In this document: one piece after another, positions 6,948 to 13,711 of the stretch
Layout of the letters: each line of letters opens with the position of its first letter
Numbering within the stretch: position 1 is the stretch's first letter
Assembly: GCA_035575035.1 (NCBI GenBank)
Contig: DATLYH010000137.1
Span: 1 to 13,989, forward strand
Direction of reading: 5' to 3'
DNA length: 13,989 bases
DNA from: DATLYH01 sp035575035
GTDB taxonomy: Bacteria > Planctomycetota > Planctomycetia > Gemmatales > Gemmataceae
The notes under the pieces: model-generated
Databases searched by the model: none
Told to the model about the DNA's origin: nothing
The model's input: the letters and a program-made list of their open reading frames with translations, nothing else
Position numbers and translations under genes: made by a program

Positions 6948-8348
6948 ATGAGCATCAAGCAGATGGTTATCCTGAGCGTCGTGGTTGTCGCCCTCGTTTT
7001 CATCGTGACTTTCGCGTCGCAGTACCTGGGGAGCGAACCCAAGCAGTCGTCCGGCAACCCCAAATCGGTTGTCCCCGTCAAGTACCTGAAGTTCCCTCAG
7101 GGAACGACCTACGGCCCGGCGGACGAGACTGCGAAGGATGCGCAGCCACCGATCCATGAACGGTCCCTGGCGGGCCACCACGATTACTGGTTCGAGAATG
7201 ACAGCGGCGTCCCGGTCAAGCTCGGCGTGGTCAGCAAGAGCTGCAAGTGCTCCAAGGTGGAGGTGTGTGTCCTGCCGGAGGAGAAGTGGAAGGGGGTGGC
7301 CGAGAGCCAGCGGGCCTCGCTGGCTCAGAGCGCGGAATGGAAGACGCTGTTGGAGGCGCAGCAGGAACGCGACAGCGCCACAATCCCGGCCGGGGGCGCC
7401 GGCTGGCTGCGCCTGGCCTGGGACGGCGAGAAGCAGGGGCGGGAACGGCTGACCGCCACCCTCTGGATCGAGGGACCGTCCGGCAGGACCACCGAGGAAC
7501 TCGCGGCGGAGATTCTTTTCCTCGACCCGGTTGTCTGTCAGGAAGAGGACAAGGTGCAAAACCCCGGCATTGCGCTGATACGGTTGGACGAGAAGTACGT
7601 TGGCAAGGTGGGCGGCGCCGAGGTCGGCAAGGCGAGCTTCATCTGCTGGTCGGCCACCCGACCCGATTTCACCCTCCAGCCCGACCCCGACTCCCGGCCG
7701 CATCCGTGCATCATCGTCAACCAGCCGGAGAAGCTGTCTGCTGCCAGCTGTGAAGAGTTGGCCAAGAAGATCAACCTCCCCGTGCGCACCGCGTACCGCC
7801 TGGCCATCGAGGTCCGCGAGCAGGTCGAGCGCATCGATGAGAAAACCGGCCAGCCACGTATCTACCAACTTGACCAGGGCCTCTTCCGCTACCCGGTACA
7901 CCTGAAGAGCAGCGCCGGCCCGGTTACCGTCCACCTGATGGGCGAGGTCGAAGGGCCGGTCATCGTGGAAACGCCCGACGGCCGCAGCCGCATCGACCTG
8001 GGCAGCTTCCCGATGAGCGAGGATCGGGTCGAGATCATCAAACTATACACCAGTGAGCCGGACCTTGAGGTGCGGCTCGACGGCGAGCGGACCCGGGCGA
8101 CTCCCTTCTTCCAGGTGAAGGAGCCGAAGGAGATCCCGCAGCCGAGGGGCAAGGCGTGGCATGTGGAATTGACGATCCCGGCAAATACAGCCGAGGGACC
8201 GTTCCCCAATCGGTCGAAAACGGCCAAGCCAGGCTACGACGACTGTGCCGTCTACCTGACGATCCACAAGAAGGGCGAGGCCGGGGAAAAACCGGATCAG
8301 CCGGTGCGGCGCATCCGCATCCCAATCTACGGCAATGCGACCCGGTAG
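6948..8348 (+). CDS. Membrane-anchored DUF1573-like protein
   Basis: This 466-residue protein has an N-terminal transmembrane anchor (residues about 6-23, MVILSVVVVALVFIVTFA) and the rest probably faces the periplasm. Residues about 80-107 read YWFENDSGVPVKLGVVSKSCKCSKVEVC. This matches the characteristic DUF1573 stretch, in which an Ig-like strand pattern (F-N-x-G-x-P-V) is followed by a Cys-x-Cys pair, here Cys99 and Cys101 with Cys107 nearby. The remainder is beta-rich and I recognise no further domain. The ATG is directly before the anchor and has only a weak GGGTGG ribosome site. The downstream UshA-like/cytochrome gene starts 73 bases later on the same strand with a palindromic repeat between, so the two are probably one operon. 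Function is unknown; the cysteines could bind metal or form a disulfide. Confidence 0.65.
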   Translation: MSIKQMVILSVVVVALVFIVTFASQYLGSEPKQSSGNPKSVVPVKYLKFPQGTTYGPADETAKDAQPPIHERSLAGHHDYWFENDSGVPVKLGVVSKSCKCSKVEVCVLPEEKWKGVAESQRASLAQSAEWKTLLEAQQERDSATIPAGGAGWLRLAWDGEKQGRERLTATLWIEGPSGRTTEELAAEILFLDPVVCQEEDKVQNPGIALIRLDEKYVGKVGGAEVGKASFICWSATRPDFTLQPDPDSRPHPCIIVNQPEKLSAASCEELAKKINLPVRTAYRLAIEVREQVERIDEKTGQPRIYQLDQGLFRYPVHLKSSAGPVTVHLMGEVEGPVIVETPDGRSRIDLGSFPMSEDRVEIIKLYTSEPDLEVRLDGERTRATPFFQVKEPKEIPQPRGKAWHVELTIPANTAEGPFPNRSKTAKPGYDDCAVYLTIHKKGEAGEKPDQPVRRIRIPIYGNATR

Positions 8349-8368
8349 GAGGCGGTTAGTGGATGGGA

Positions 8369-8387
8369 GGCAAGTTGGAAACTTGTC
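8369..8387. repeat. Palindromic repeat, copy 2
   Basis: GGCAAGTT-GGA-AACTTGTC differs from the core of the copy at 2375-2393 by one base, which leaves a G-U pair in RNA. It lies in the 73-base gap between two genes that look co-transcribed, so here it is more likely a dispersed repeat or processing hairpin than a terminator. Confidence 0.65.
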
Positions 8388-8421
8388 GGACGCCGACAAC
8401 CTGAACCGAGGAGGGGCAGTT

Positions 8422-10032
8422 ATGCTGAGGGACGAGCAGAACTCTCCGGGAACCGAGGCGCGGCCGACCGCAGCGGAGCAACGGGCGCGCGGCGCGGGCT
8501 TCAAGGCGGCGGCCTGCCTGGTGGCCGCAGCTGCCCTCCTGGCCGCGACCGGCTTTTTCCTGGTGACCCGACTATCGCAGCCGCCGCAGAACACCGCCCC
8601 ATCCGAGGAAGAAGCCGACGACCCCCGCCTGGGCCGGCCGCTGTTCCAGGGCTGGACCAAGCCGGACCTGGCCCTGGTTCTGTCGGCCCAGCAACACGGC
8701 TACCTGCTGCCGTGTGGCTGCTCGCGGCCGCAGATCGGCGGCCTGGAGCGACGCTACAACTTCCTGCAAACGCTCAAGGAGCGCGGCTGGCCGGTGGTGG
8801 CCGTGGACCTGGGCGACATTCCGCAGCGCCAGGGCCCACGGCGGCTCCCCAACCTCCAGGGCCTGCTCAAATACGAGTACTCGATGCGGGCGCTGCGGGA
8901 GATGGGCTACACAGCCGTCACTGTCGGCGAGCACGAGCTAGCCATGCCGCTCGACCGGGCTCTAGGCCAGTACGCCCTGAATAATCCTGAGCCGCGCGTC
9001 ATCGTTGACAACCTGGCCAACGCTGAGGAGAACTTCCCCGGCACCGGCCGTTGGCGACTGACACAACCGCCGGGCAGCCCGCTTAAGGTCGCTGTCGCCG
9101 GTGTGGTCGGACCTACCGTCCAGGAACGGGCCCAGGACCCGGCCGTGCATTTCCTCGACAATCGGAAAGTGCTGGCCGACCTCCTGAAGGAGATGGACAA
9201 ACAGAAACCGGACCTCCGCGTTCTGCTCTACCAAGGGCTCCCGCGGGAGGCTTACGAGTGTGCCCGGCACTTCCCGCAGTTCAACGTCATCCTCTGCCTG
9301 AGCGAGTACGAAGAGCCGTCGGGCAACCCGCAGAAGGTCGGCCCGACGCTGGTAGTCTCGGTCGGTCACAAGGGCAAGTACGTCGGCGTCGTGGGTGCCT
9401 GGCGCACCGGTCGGCCGGACCAACCTCTTGACCTACGCTACCAGTTGGTCCCGATGAGCGAGCGCTACCTGACGCCGGAGAATAAGGCGGACAGCCACCC
9501 TATCGTCGCCCTGATGGAGCAGTACACCGAGGAGTTGAAGCGGGACGGCTACTTGAAGAAGTATGGCCAGACCCGACACCCGGTCCAGGTGGCCCATCCG
9601 CAGGCGACCTACGTCGGCTCCGAGAAGTGCAAGAAGTGCCACGAATACGCCTACACGGTCTGGAAGGACTCGGCCCATTCACATGCTTACGACACGTTAG
9701 TCAGCGCTCGTCGGCCGTCATTGCGGCAGTATGACGCCGAGTGTGTCGTCTGCCACGTGATCGGGTTCGCCACCCAGGGGGGCTTCACCAGCGCCGAAGC
9801 CACGCCGCACTTGAAGCACGTCGGCTGCGAGAGCTGCCACGGCCCTGCCAGCCTGCACGTCGCCGACCCGAACAACGAGGCCCTGCGGGTGGCCTTGAAC
9901 CCGTGGAAGGCCCAGCCGGGCGAGTCGGAGGCCAAGCGCCTTAGCCGGGTCGAGCAAAGCTGCGTGCAGTGCCACGACCCCGACAACGACGTCCACTGGG
10001 ACTTCAAGAAGTGGGAGAAGATCGCACACTGA
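8422..10032 (+). CDS. UshA-like metallophosphatase domain fused to a tetrahaem cytochrome c554-like domain
   Basis: The protein is 536 aa from the ATG at 8422, chosen for GAGGAGGGG about 6 bases upstream; the frame extends back to 8335 over the repeat and reads as noise. Residues 28-48 form a transmembrane anchor with a periplasmic C-terminal part. Residues about 82-345 follow the 5'-nucleotidase/UshA metallophosphatase layout (LVLSAQQHG, VVAVDLGD, MGYTAVTVGEHE), with a PCGC motif (97-100) before GGLERR. Several metal ligands look replaced: the first Asp is missing, the GNHE asparagine is Glu170, and the later His motifs are not found, so hydrolase activity is doubtful. Residues about 393-520 carry four CxxCH haem sites (Cys403-His407, Cys441-His445, Cys469-His473, Cys514-His518) like cytochrome c554-type proteins. 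It probably moves electrons in the periplasm. A DUF1573-like gene lies upstream. Confidence 0.85.
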   Translation: MLRDEQNSPGTEARPTAAEQRARGAGFKAAACLVAAAALLAATGFFLVTRLSQPPQNTAPSEEEADDPRLGRPLFQGWTKPDLALVLSAQQHGYLLPCGCSRPQIGGLERRYNFLQTLKERGWPVVAVDLGDIPQRQGPRRLPNLQGLLKYEYSMRALREMGYTAVTVGEHELAMPLDRALGQYALNNPEPRVIVDNLANAEENFPGTGRWRLTQPPGSPLKVAVAGVVGPTVQERAQDPAVHFLDNRKVLADLLKEMDKQKPDLRVLLYQGLPREAYECARHFPQFNVILCLSEYEEPSGNPQKVGPTLVVSVGHKGKYVGVVGAWRTGRPDQPLDLRYQLVPMSERYLTPENKADSHPIVALMEQYTEELKRDGYLKKYGQTRHPVQVAHPQATYVGSEKCKKCHEYAYTVWKDSAHSHAYDTLVSARRPSLRQYDAECVVCHVIGFATQGGFTSAEATPHLKHVGCESCHGPASLHVADPNNEALRVALNPWKAQPGESEAKRLSRVEQSCVQCHDPDNDVHWDFKKWEKIAH

Positions 10033-10036
10033 GCGC

Positions 10037-10078
10037 GGGAGAGGGCCGCTTCGCTCCCCCGGCCGGCCGCTTTTCTTT
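10037..10078 (+). terminator. Possible terminator after the cytochrome gene
   Basis: Just after the stop codon, GGGAG (10037-10041) can pair with CTCCC (10054-10058), or GGCCG (10044-10048) with CGGCC (10064-10068). The T-rich tail TTTTCTTT begins at 10071. The stems are short and compete, so this is tentative. Confidence 0.35.
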
Positions 10079-10090
10079 AGCCCAATTTTC

Positions 10091-10118
10091 TTGACCTGTT
10101 TTCCCGGCTCGTTAGAAT
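10091..10118 (+). promoter_or_regulatory. Sigma70-like promoter of the structured RNA locus
   Basis: TTGACC (10091-10096) and TAGAAT (10113-10118) are 16 bases apart, each five of six to consensus. It has the same -35 box and spacing as the promoter at 6827-6854. Transcription would start near 10125, directly before a 7-bp hairpin. Confidence 0.55.
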
Positions 10119-10228
10119 AGAGCAATCACGGGTCGTGCTAACGTGGCACGACGGGCTAGATACCTGGAGATGGTCGAATGCCCGCTGACTGTCTCATACA
10201 GGGGGTTCTAGCGAAAGGAGGTGATCCA

Positions 10229-10258
10229 GTGGGTAAGAGTAAGGAGCGGCTGCATTAG
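10229..10258 (+). CDS. Micro-ORF, 9 codons, in the structured RNA
   Basis: A GTG-initiated ORF encodes MGKSKERLH and stops at TAG (10256-10258). The initiation region is exceptional: GGAGG (10217-10221) stands 7 bases before the GTG and is part of a 16-base match to the anti-Shine-Dalgarno tail. Codons 7-9 form part of the 5' arm of the 10-bp stem, so a translating ribosome would open that stem. The peptide has no aromatic residues and three Lys/Arg near its middle, so it is not a conventional aromatic-amino-acid attenuator peptide even though aroF lies downstream. It may be a leader peptide whose translation, not its product, matters. Confidence 0.4.
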   Translation: MGKSKERLH

Positions 10259-10300
10259 AGCAGCCGACGGGCTGCCGTCGATGCAGCCGCAGGATTTGTA

Positions 10301-10337
10301 GGGGACTCCAGTGCGTATCTCGCTGGAGTCCCCCTTT
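10301..10337 (+). terminator. Strong hairpin with short T tail, end of the structured RNA
   Basis: GGGGACTCCAG (10301-10311) pairs perfectly with CTGGAGTCCCC (10323-10333) across an 11-base loop, followed by C and TTT. The stem is strong but the T tract is short, so termination may be partial. Confidence 0.55.
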
Positions 10338-10532
10338 AACCTCCCCCGAAGGACCACTTGGCTGGTGATTTCCATGCCGGCCCGCGCTGAACAGGCCTGT
10401 GTTCCCACCCTGTCGCCCGCCGTCCGGAGTGCGTCGTCCTCTTTCTTTACCTACCGGTTTTGGTTTTTGGGCCCAGCATCGGGCGGGTTGAGGGGTTCGG
10501 CTATCGCCAGCTGAGCGAATGCAACTGAATGC
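10338..10532. other. Unassigned stretch between two terminator-like hairpins
   Basis: No convincing ORF, tRNA or promoter is visible. The plus-strand frame at 10311-10514 has low-complexity composition and no ribosome site. A tiny ATG ORF (MQLNAKP, starting near 10519) runs into the following terminator stem without a clear ribosome site. The stretch may be the body of a second small RNA or an aroF leader ending at the terminator at 10533-10568. Confidence 0.3.
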
Positions 10533-10568
10533 AAAGCCCTGAAACCCGCGTGGTTTCAGGGCTTTTTT
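10533..10568 (+). terminator. Intrinsic terminator upstream of aroF
   Basis: AAAGCCCTGAAACC (10533-10546) pairs perfectly over 14 bp with GGTTTCAGGGCTTT (10552-10565), with loop CGCGT and a run of six T (10563-10568). This is a textbook Rho-independent terminator reading rightward, 117 bases before the aroF start. It either ends an upstream small transcript or attenuates aroF. Confidence 0.85.
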
Positions 10569-10684
10569 GTTTGTCCTGGAAGTGAATTCACGGTTATGCC
10601 CCGTCCCGTCCCGGCGGTTAGTCTGGCAGGCAGACGCCTCCGCCGGCGCCCGGGCGATCCGGGCACCTCAAAGGAGCGGCAGCC

Positions 10685-11698
10685 ATGATCGTTGTCATGA
10701 AACCCAGCGCTACCCAGCGGCAGATCGACCACATCATCGAACGCATCGAGCAGCTCGGCCTGCGTAGCCATGTCATCGTCGGCACCGAGCGGACGGTGGT
10801 GGCGGCTCTCGGCGAGAAGCGCGACGGCGCCAAGCAGGCCCTGGAAACCGGAGAGGGGGTCGAGAAGGTGGTCCCAATCCTGGCCCCTTACAAGATAGCC
10901 AGCACCGAGGTCAAGCAGGAGCCCACCGTGGTACGGGTGCTTGGCCTGCAGGTGGGGAATAGCCACTTGGGCGTCATCGCCGGCCCTTGCTCAGTCGAGA
11001 GCCGGGAGCAGATCCTGGAGGTGGCCCACATCGTCCGTGAATGCGGGGCGGCAGGCCTGCGCGGCGGGGCGTTCAAACCGCGCACCAGCCCCTACAGCTT
11101 CCAGGGCCTCAAGGAGAAAGGCCTCGAGCTACTAGCCGAGGCCCGGCAGCAAACCGGGCTGGCGGTGGTCACCGAAGTCATGGCCCCCGAGCAGGTCGGA
11201 CTGGTGGCTCGCTACGCCGACGTACTCCAGGTCGGCGCCCGCAACATGCAGAACTACCCCCTGTTGGAGGCGGTCGGCGAGTCGGGCCTGCCGGTGCTGT
11301 TGAAGCGCGGGCCGTCAGCGACAATGGATGAGTTCCTCCTGGCCGCCGAGTATATCCTCAAGACCGGCAACACCCAGGTGATGCTTTGCGAGCGCGGCAT
11401 CCGCACCTTCGAGGACCACACCCGCTTCACCTTGCCGCTGGCCACCGTCCCCTACCTGCACCAGACGACGCACTTGCCCATCGTGGTTGACCCCAGCCAC
11501 GGTACCGGCAAGGCCAGCCTGGTGGCGGCCATGGCCCGGGCAGCGGTGGCAGCCGGGGCCGACGGCCTGATGGTGGAGATCCACCCCGACCCAGAGAAGG
11601 CGCTGAGTGACGGCTTCCAGGCGCTGACGCCGGCGGCTTTTCGGCAGATGATGGCCGAGTGCCGCAAGGTGGCCGCGGCCGTCGGGCGGAAGATGTAG
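10685..11698 (+). CDS. aroF: 3-deoxy-7-phosphoheptulonate (DAHP) synthase, type I-beta with regulatory FL domain
   Basis: This enzyme condenses phosphoenolpyruvate and erythrose 4-phosphate to DAHP, the first step of the shikimate pathway to aromatic amino acids. The 337-residue protein has an N-terminal ferredoxin-like regulatory domain (1 to about 70, MIVVMKPSATQRQID...), as in Thermotoga maritima DAHP synthase, where it mediates feedback inhibition. The barrel follows, with AGPCSVES (99-106), GGAFKPRTSPYSFQG (127-141), LLKRGP (205-210) and DPSHGTGK (269-276). The four metal ligands expected from the family are present at Cys102, His272, Glu298 and Asp309. The ATG has AAAGGAG about 8 bases upstream. 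A strong terminator sits 117 bases before the start, and no clear promoter lies between them, so a weak promoter or attenuation is possible. It is convergent with the asnB-like gene. Confidence 0.95.
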   Translation: MIVVMKPSATQRQIDHIIERIEQLGLRSHVIVGTERTVVAALGEKRDGAKQALETGEGVEKVVPILAPYKIASTEVKQEPTVVRVLGLQVGNSHLGVIAGPCSVESREQILEVAHIVRECGAAGLRGGAFKPRTSPYSFQGLKEKGLELLAEARQQTGLAVVTEVMAPEQVGLVARYADVLQVGARNMQNYPLLEAVGESGLPVLLKRGPSATMDEFLLAAEYILKTGNTQVMLCERGIRTFEDHTRFTLPLATVPYLHQTTHLPIVVDPSHGTGKASLVAAMARAAVAAGADGLMVEIHPDPEKALSDGFQALTPAAFRQMMAECRKVAAAVGRKM

Positions 11699-11709
11699 GC
11701 TGGCCGCTG

Positions 11710-11757
11710 GCGCCTTACCGCACCACGGTTAGTTGCTGGTGTGGTGGTCTAGGGCGC
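11710..11757. terminator. Possible shared hairpin between convergent genes
   Basis: GCGCC (11710-11714) can pair with GGCGC (11753-11757), and inside it CACCAC (11721-11726) with GTGGTG (11741-11746), in the short gap between the convergent aroF and asnB-like genes. There is no T-run on either strand, so it is weak evidence for termination. Confidence 0.25.
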
Positions 11758-11785
11758 GGGCATCCCGGCACTGCACAACCTGGAG

Positions 11786-13696
11786 TTACGCCTCGCGGTC
11801 AACGAAAACCCGGTGCCACAACTCCAGGATGACCAAGGCGAAGAGCTTTTTGGCGGTCATATAATCCCCGCCTCGGGCCCGCTCCTTGAGATGTCGGACA
11901 TATTCCGGCCGCAACAGGCCCCGGCGACGCAGGCGGCGTTCGTCCAGGTTCTCCTCGATCAAATTCCACACCCGGTGGTCGCCCAGGTAATGCTCCAGCG
12001 GCAGGTGGAACGGGACCTTCCGGGCCAACGAGACCGAGTCGCGCAGGCGCTGGCGGGCCAGGTCGCGCAGCAGGACCTTGTTCGAGCGGCCGTTGATCTT
12101 GGTGTGGCCAGGGAAGCCGGCGACCAGCTCCACGAACGGATGATCCAGAAATGGCACCCGATTCTCAACCGAGTGGGCCATACAGAGCTTGTCTTGCTTC
12201 AGGTTGATGTTGGCCGGCAGCCACTTGCGATACTGCATTGACAGCACCTGGTCCAGCAGCGTGGCCCCGACCGGTTCGCCGGCCAGGTGTTCGCGCGGCA
12301 GCCGTCGGACCTCGGCGTAAAACTCGTCGGTGTAGAGTTGCCGCAACTCGTGCGGACAGAAAAGAGCCAACAGCAGGTCATACAGCTCAGCCAGGTCGCG
12401 GCGCGGCAGAGCCCGCAGAAGCAGGATGAAACGCCGCTTAGCCTCAGCGGCCACGTTGAGCGGCACATCAGCCCAGCGGTCCACCAGGCCGACCGGCAGA
12501 CAGCGGGCGACCGGCACGCCGAGCCGGGAAAAGACGAAGCCGGGCAGCCGCCGGGCCCAGGTTGCCGCAGTGATGATGGCCTTCAAATACTGATAGCCGC
12601 CCAGCGTCTCATCGGCGCCGTCGCCGGTCAGCACCACCTTGATCCCCGCCTGGCGCGTGGCCCGTGAGAGGAAATACTGGGCCACCACAATACCGTCGCC
12701 GACCGGCTCTTCCAGGGTACGGATGACGGCCGGCAATTCCAGCAGTTCCTCGACGCCGCAGAGCACCGTGTGATGGTCACAGCCCAGGGCGCGGGCCGTC
12801 TCCTCCGCGGCCCGGCCCTCGCCGTAGCCTTCCTTAAAGTCCACGCAGAATGTCCGCACCGGATGCCCGGTCAGCCGGACCATCTCACTGACCAGCGTCG
12901 AGGAATCGACGCCGCCGCTCAGGTAGGCACCGACCGGCACGTCGGCGATCATGTGGCTGGCAACGGCGTCGGCCAGGGCCCGGCGGAACAGCTCGGGATA
13001 GTCGCGCCCCGGCGGACCATCGCCGCCAGCGGGGGGCGAGTAGTAGCGGTGGACGGAGACTTCGCCGGCCTTCCAGCGCAGGTAGCAGCCCTCCGGCAGC
13101 CGATGGACGCCCTTGAAGATGGTTTCGTCGCCGTGGGCAAAGCGGGTTTGCAGGTACAGGTGCAGCGCCGGGCGGTTGACCTCGACGGTGTAGCCGGCCT
13201 GGAAGAGCGGCTTGACCTCGGAGGCGAAGGCGAGCTTGCCGCCCCCCTGCCAGTAATAAAGCGGCTTGATGCCGAAGCGGTCGCGGGCCAGGTAGAGCAC
13301 CTGTCGGCGACGATCGTACAGGGCGAAGGCGAACATGCCGCGCAGCCGGGCCAGCATGCCGATGCCGTGCTCCTCGTAAAGGTGGACCAGCGTCTCGGTG
13401 TCGGAGCGCGTTTGGAAGCGATGGCCGGCGGCCAGTAGCTCCTTGCTCAGTTCCTGGTAGTTGTAGATCTCACCGTTGAAGACCACCACGACCGAGCCGT
13501 CTTCATTGGCCAACGGCTGACGGCCTCCTTCCAGGTCGATGATCGACAGGCGGCAGTGGCCCAGGCCGACCGGGCCGTCGAGGAACAGCCCATCGCCGTC
13601 GGGCCCGCGATGGGCCATGACATCGATCATGCTCTGAAGTACGTCGCGCTGGACTTCTTGTCGTCCGGACAGAGCCAGGCCGCAGATCCCACACAT
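11786..13696 (-). CDS. asnB: Asparagine synthase (glutamine-hydrolysing) type amidotransferase
   Basis: AsnB-family enzymes take ammonia from glutamine and use ATP to amidate a carboxylate, aspartate in the classical enzyme. The protein is 636 aa, longer than E. coli AsnB (554) and closer to amidotransferases of polysaccharide or exosortase-linked clusters. The N-terminal class II glutaminase domain starts MCGICG with catalytic Cys2 and contains RLSIID (49-54), NGEIYN (74-79) and Asp99. The synthetase domain has the PP-loop SGGVDSS (260-266) and GDGADE (358-363); the following GGY is conserved but the intervening residues are Thr-Leu, not the usual Leu-Phe. Its start lies 15 bases after the methyltransferase stop, and the ribosome site GAAGGGGGAA overlaps that stop codon, so the two are translationally linked. 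The true substrate may be a sugar acid or peptide and not aspartate. Confidence 0.9.
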   Translation of the reverse strand: MCGICGLALSGRQEVQRDVLQSMIDVMAHRGPDGDGLFLDGPVGLGHCRLSIIDLEGGRQPLANEDGSVVVVFNGEIYNYQELSKELLAAGHRFQTRSDTETLVHLYEEHGIGMLARLRGMFAFALYDRRRQVLYLARDRFGIKPLYYWQGGGKLAFASEVKPLFQAGYTVEVNRPALHLYLQTRFAHGDETIFKGVHRLPEGCYLRWKAGEVSVHRYYSPPAGGDGPPGRDYPELFRRALADAVASHMIADVPVGAYLSGGVDSSTLVSEMVRLTGHPVRTFCVDFKEGYGEGRAAEETARALGCDHHTVLCGVEELLELPAVIRTLEEPVGDGIVVAQYFLSRATRQAGIKVVLTGDGADETLGGYQYLKAIITAATWARRLPGFVFSRLGVPVARCLPVGLVDRWADVPLNVAAEAKRRFILLLRALPRRDLAELYDLLLALFCPHELRQLYTDEFYAEVRRLPREHLAGEPVGATLLDQVLSMQYRKWLPANINLKQDKLCMAHSVENRVPFLDHPFVELVAGFPGHTKINGRSNKVLLRDLARQRLRDSVSLARKVPFHLPLEHYLGDHRVWNLIEENLDERRLRRRGLLRPEYVRHLKERARGGDYMTAKKLFALVILELWHRVFVDREA

Positions 13697-13711
13697 CAGA
13701 TAGTTCCCCCT

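Larger units (their letters stand above)
10125..10337 (+). ncRNA. Candidate structured RNA or leader with embedded micro-ORF
   Basis: The predicted transcript runs from the promoter at 10091-10118 to a strong hairpin ending in TTT. Elements in order: a 5' hairpin GTCGTGC/GCACGAC (10132-10138 with 10146-10152); AAAGGAGGTGATCCAG (10214-10229), a 16-base complement of the conserved 16S rRNA 3' tail; a 9-codon GTG ORF (10229-10258); a perfect 10-bp stem (10246-10255 with 10281-10290) enclosing CGACGG/CCGTCG (10265-10270 with 10275-10280); and the terminator-like hairpin at 10301-10333. It does not resemble tmRNA, 6S, RNase P or SRP RNA as I know them. It could be a regulatory leader, a stand-alone sRNA, or a micro-protein gene. 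Boundaries are inferred, not observed. Confidence 0.45.

Noticed and set aside
8335..8421. Upstream in-frame extension of the cytochrome fusion gene
   Set aside because: It overlaps the previous gene's end and the palindromic repeat; the ATG at 8422 has a strong ribosome site.
10214..10229. Remnant of a 16S rRNA gene on the minus strand
   Set aside because: Only these 16 bases match; the adjoining sequence lacks the conserved GGAACCTGCGG preceding the 16S tail.
10229..10258. Classical aromatic-amino-acid leader peptide for aroF
   Set aside because: The peptide MGKSKERLH has no Phe, Tyr or Trp, and a second terminator intervenes before aroF.
10338..10532. Possible tRNA or tmRNA, because of the GGGGTTCGG string near 10492-10500
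   Set aside because: No acceptor pairing, no T-loop consensus and no anticodon arm could be built around it.
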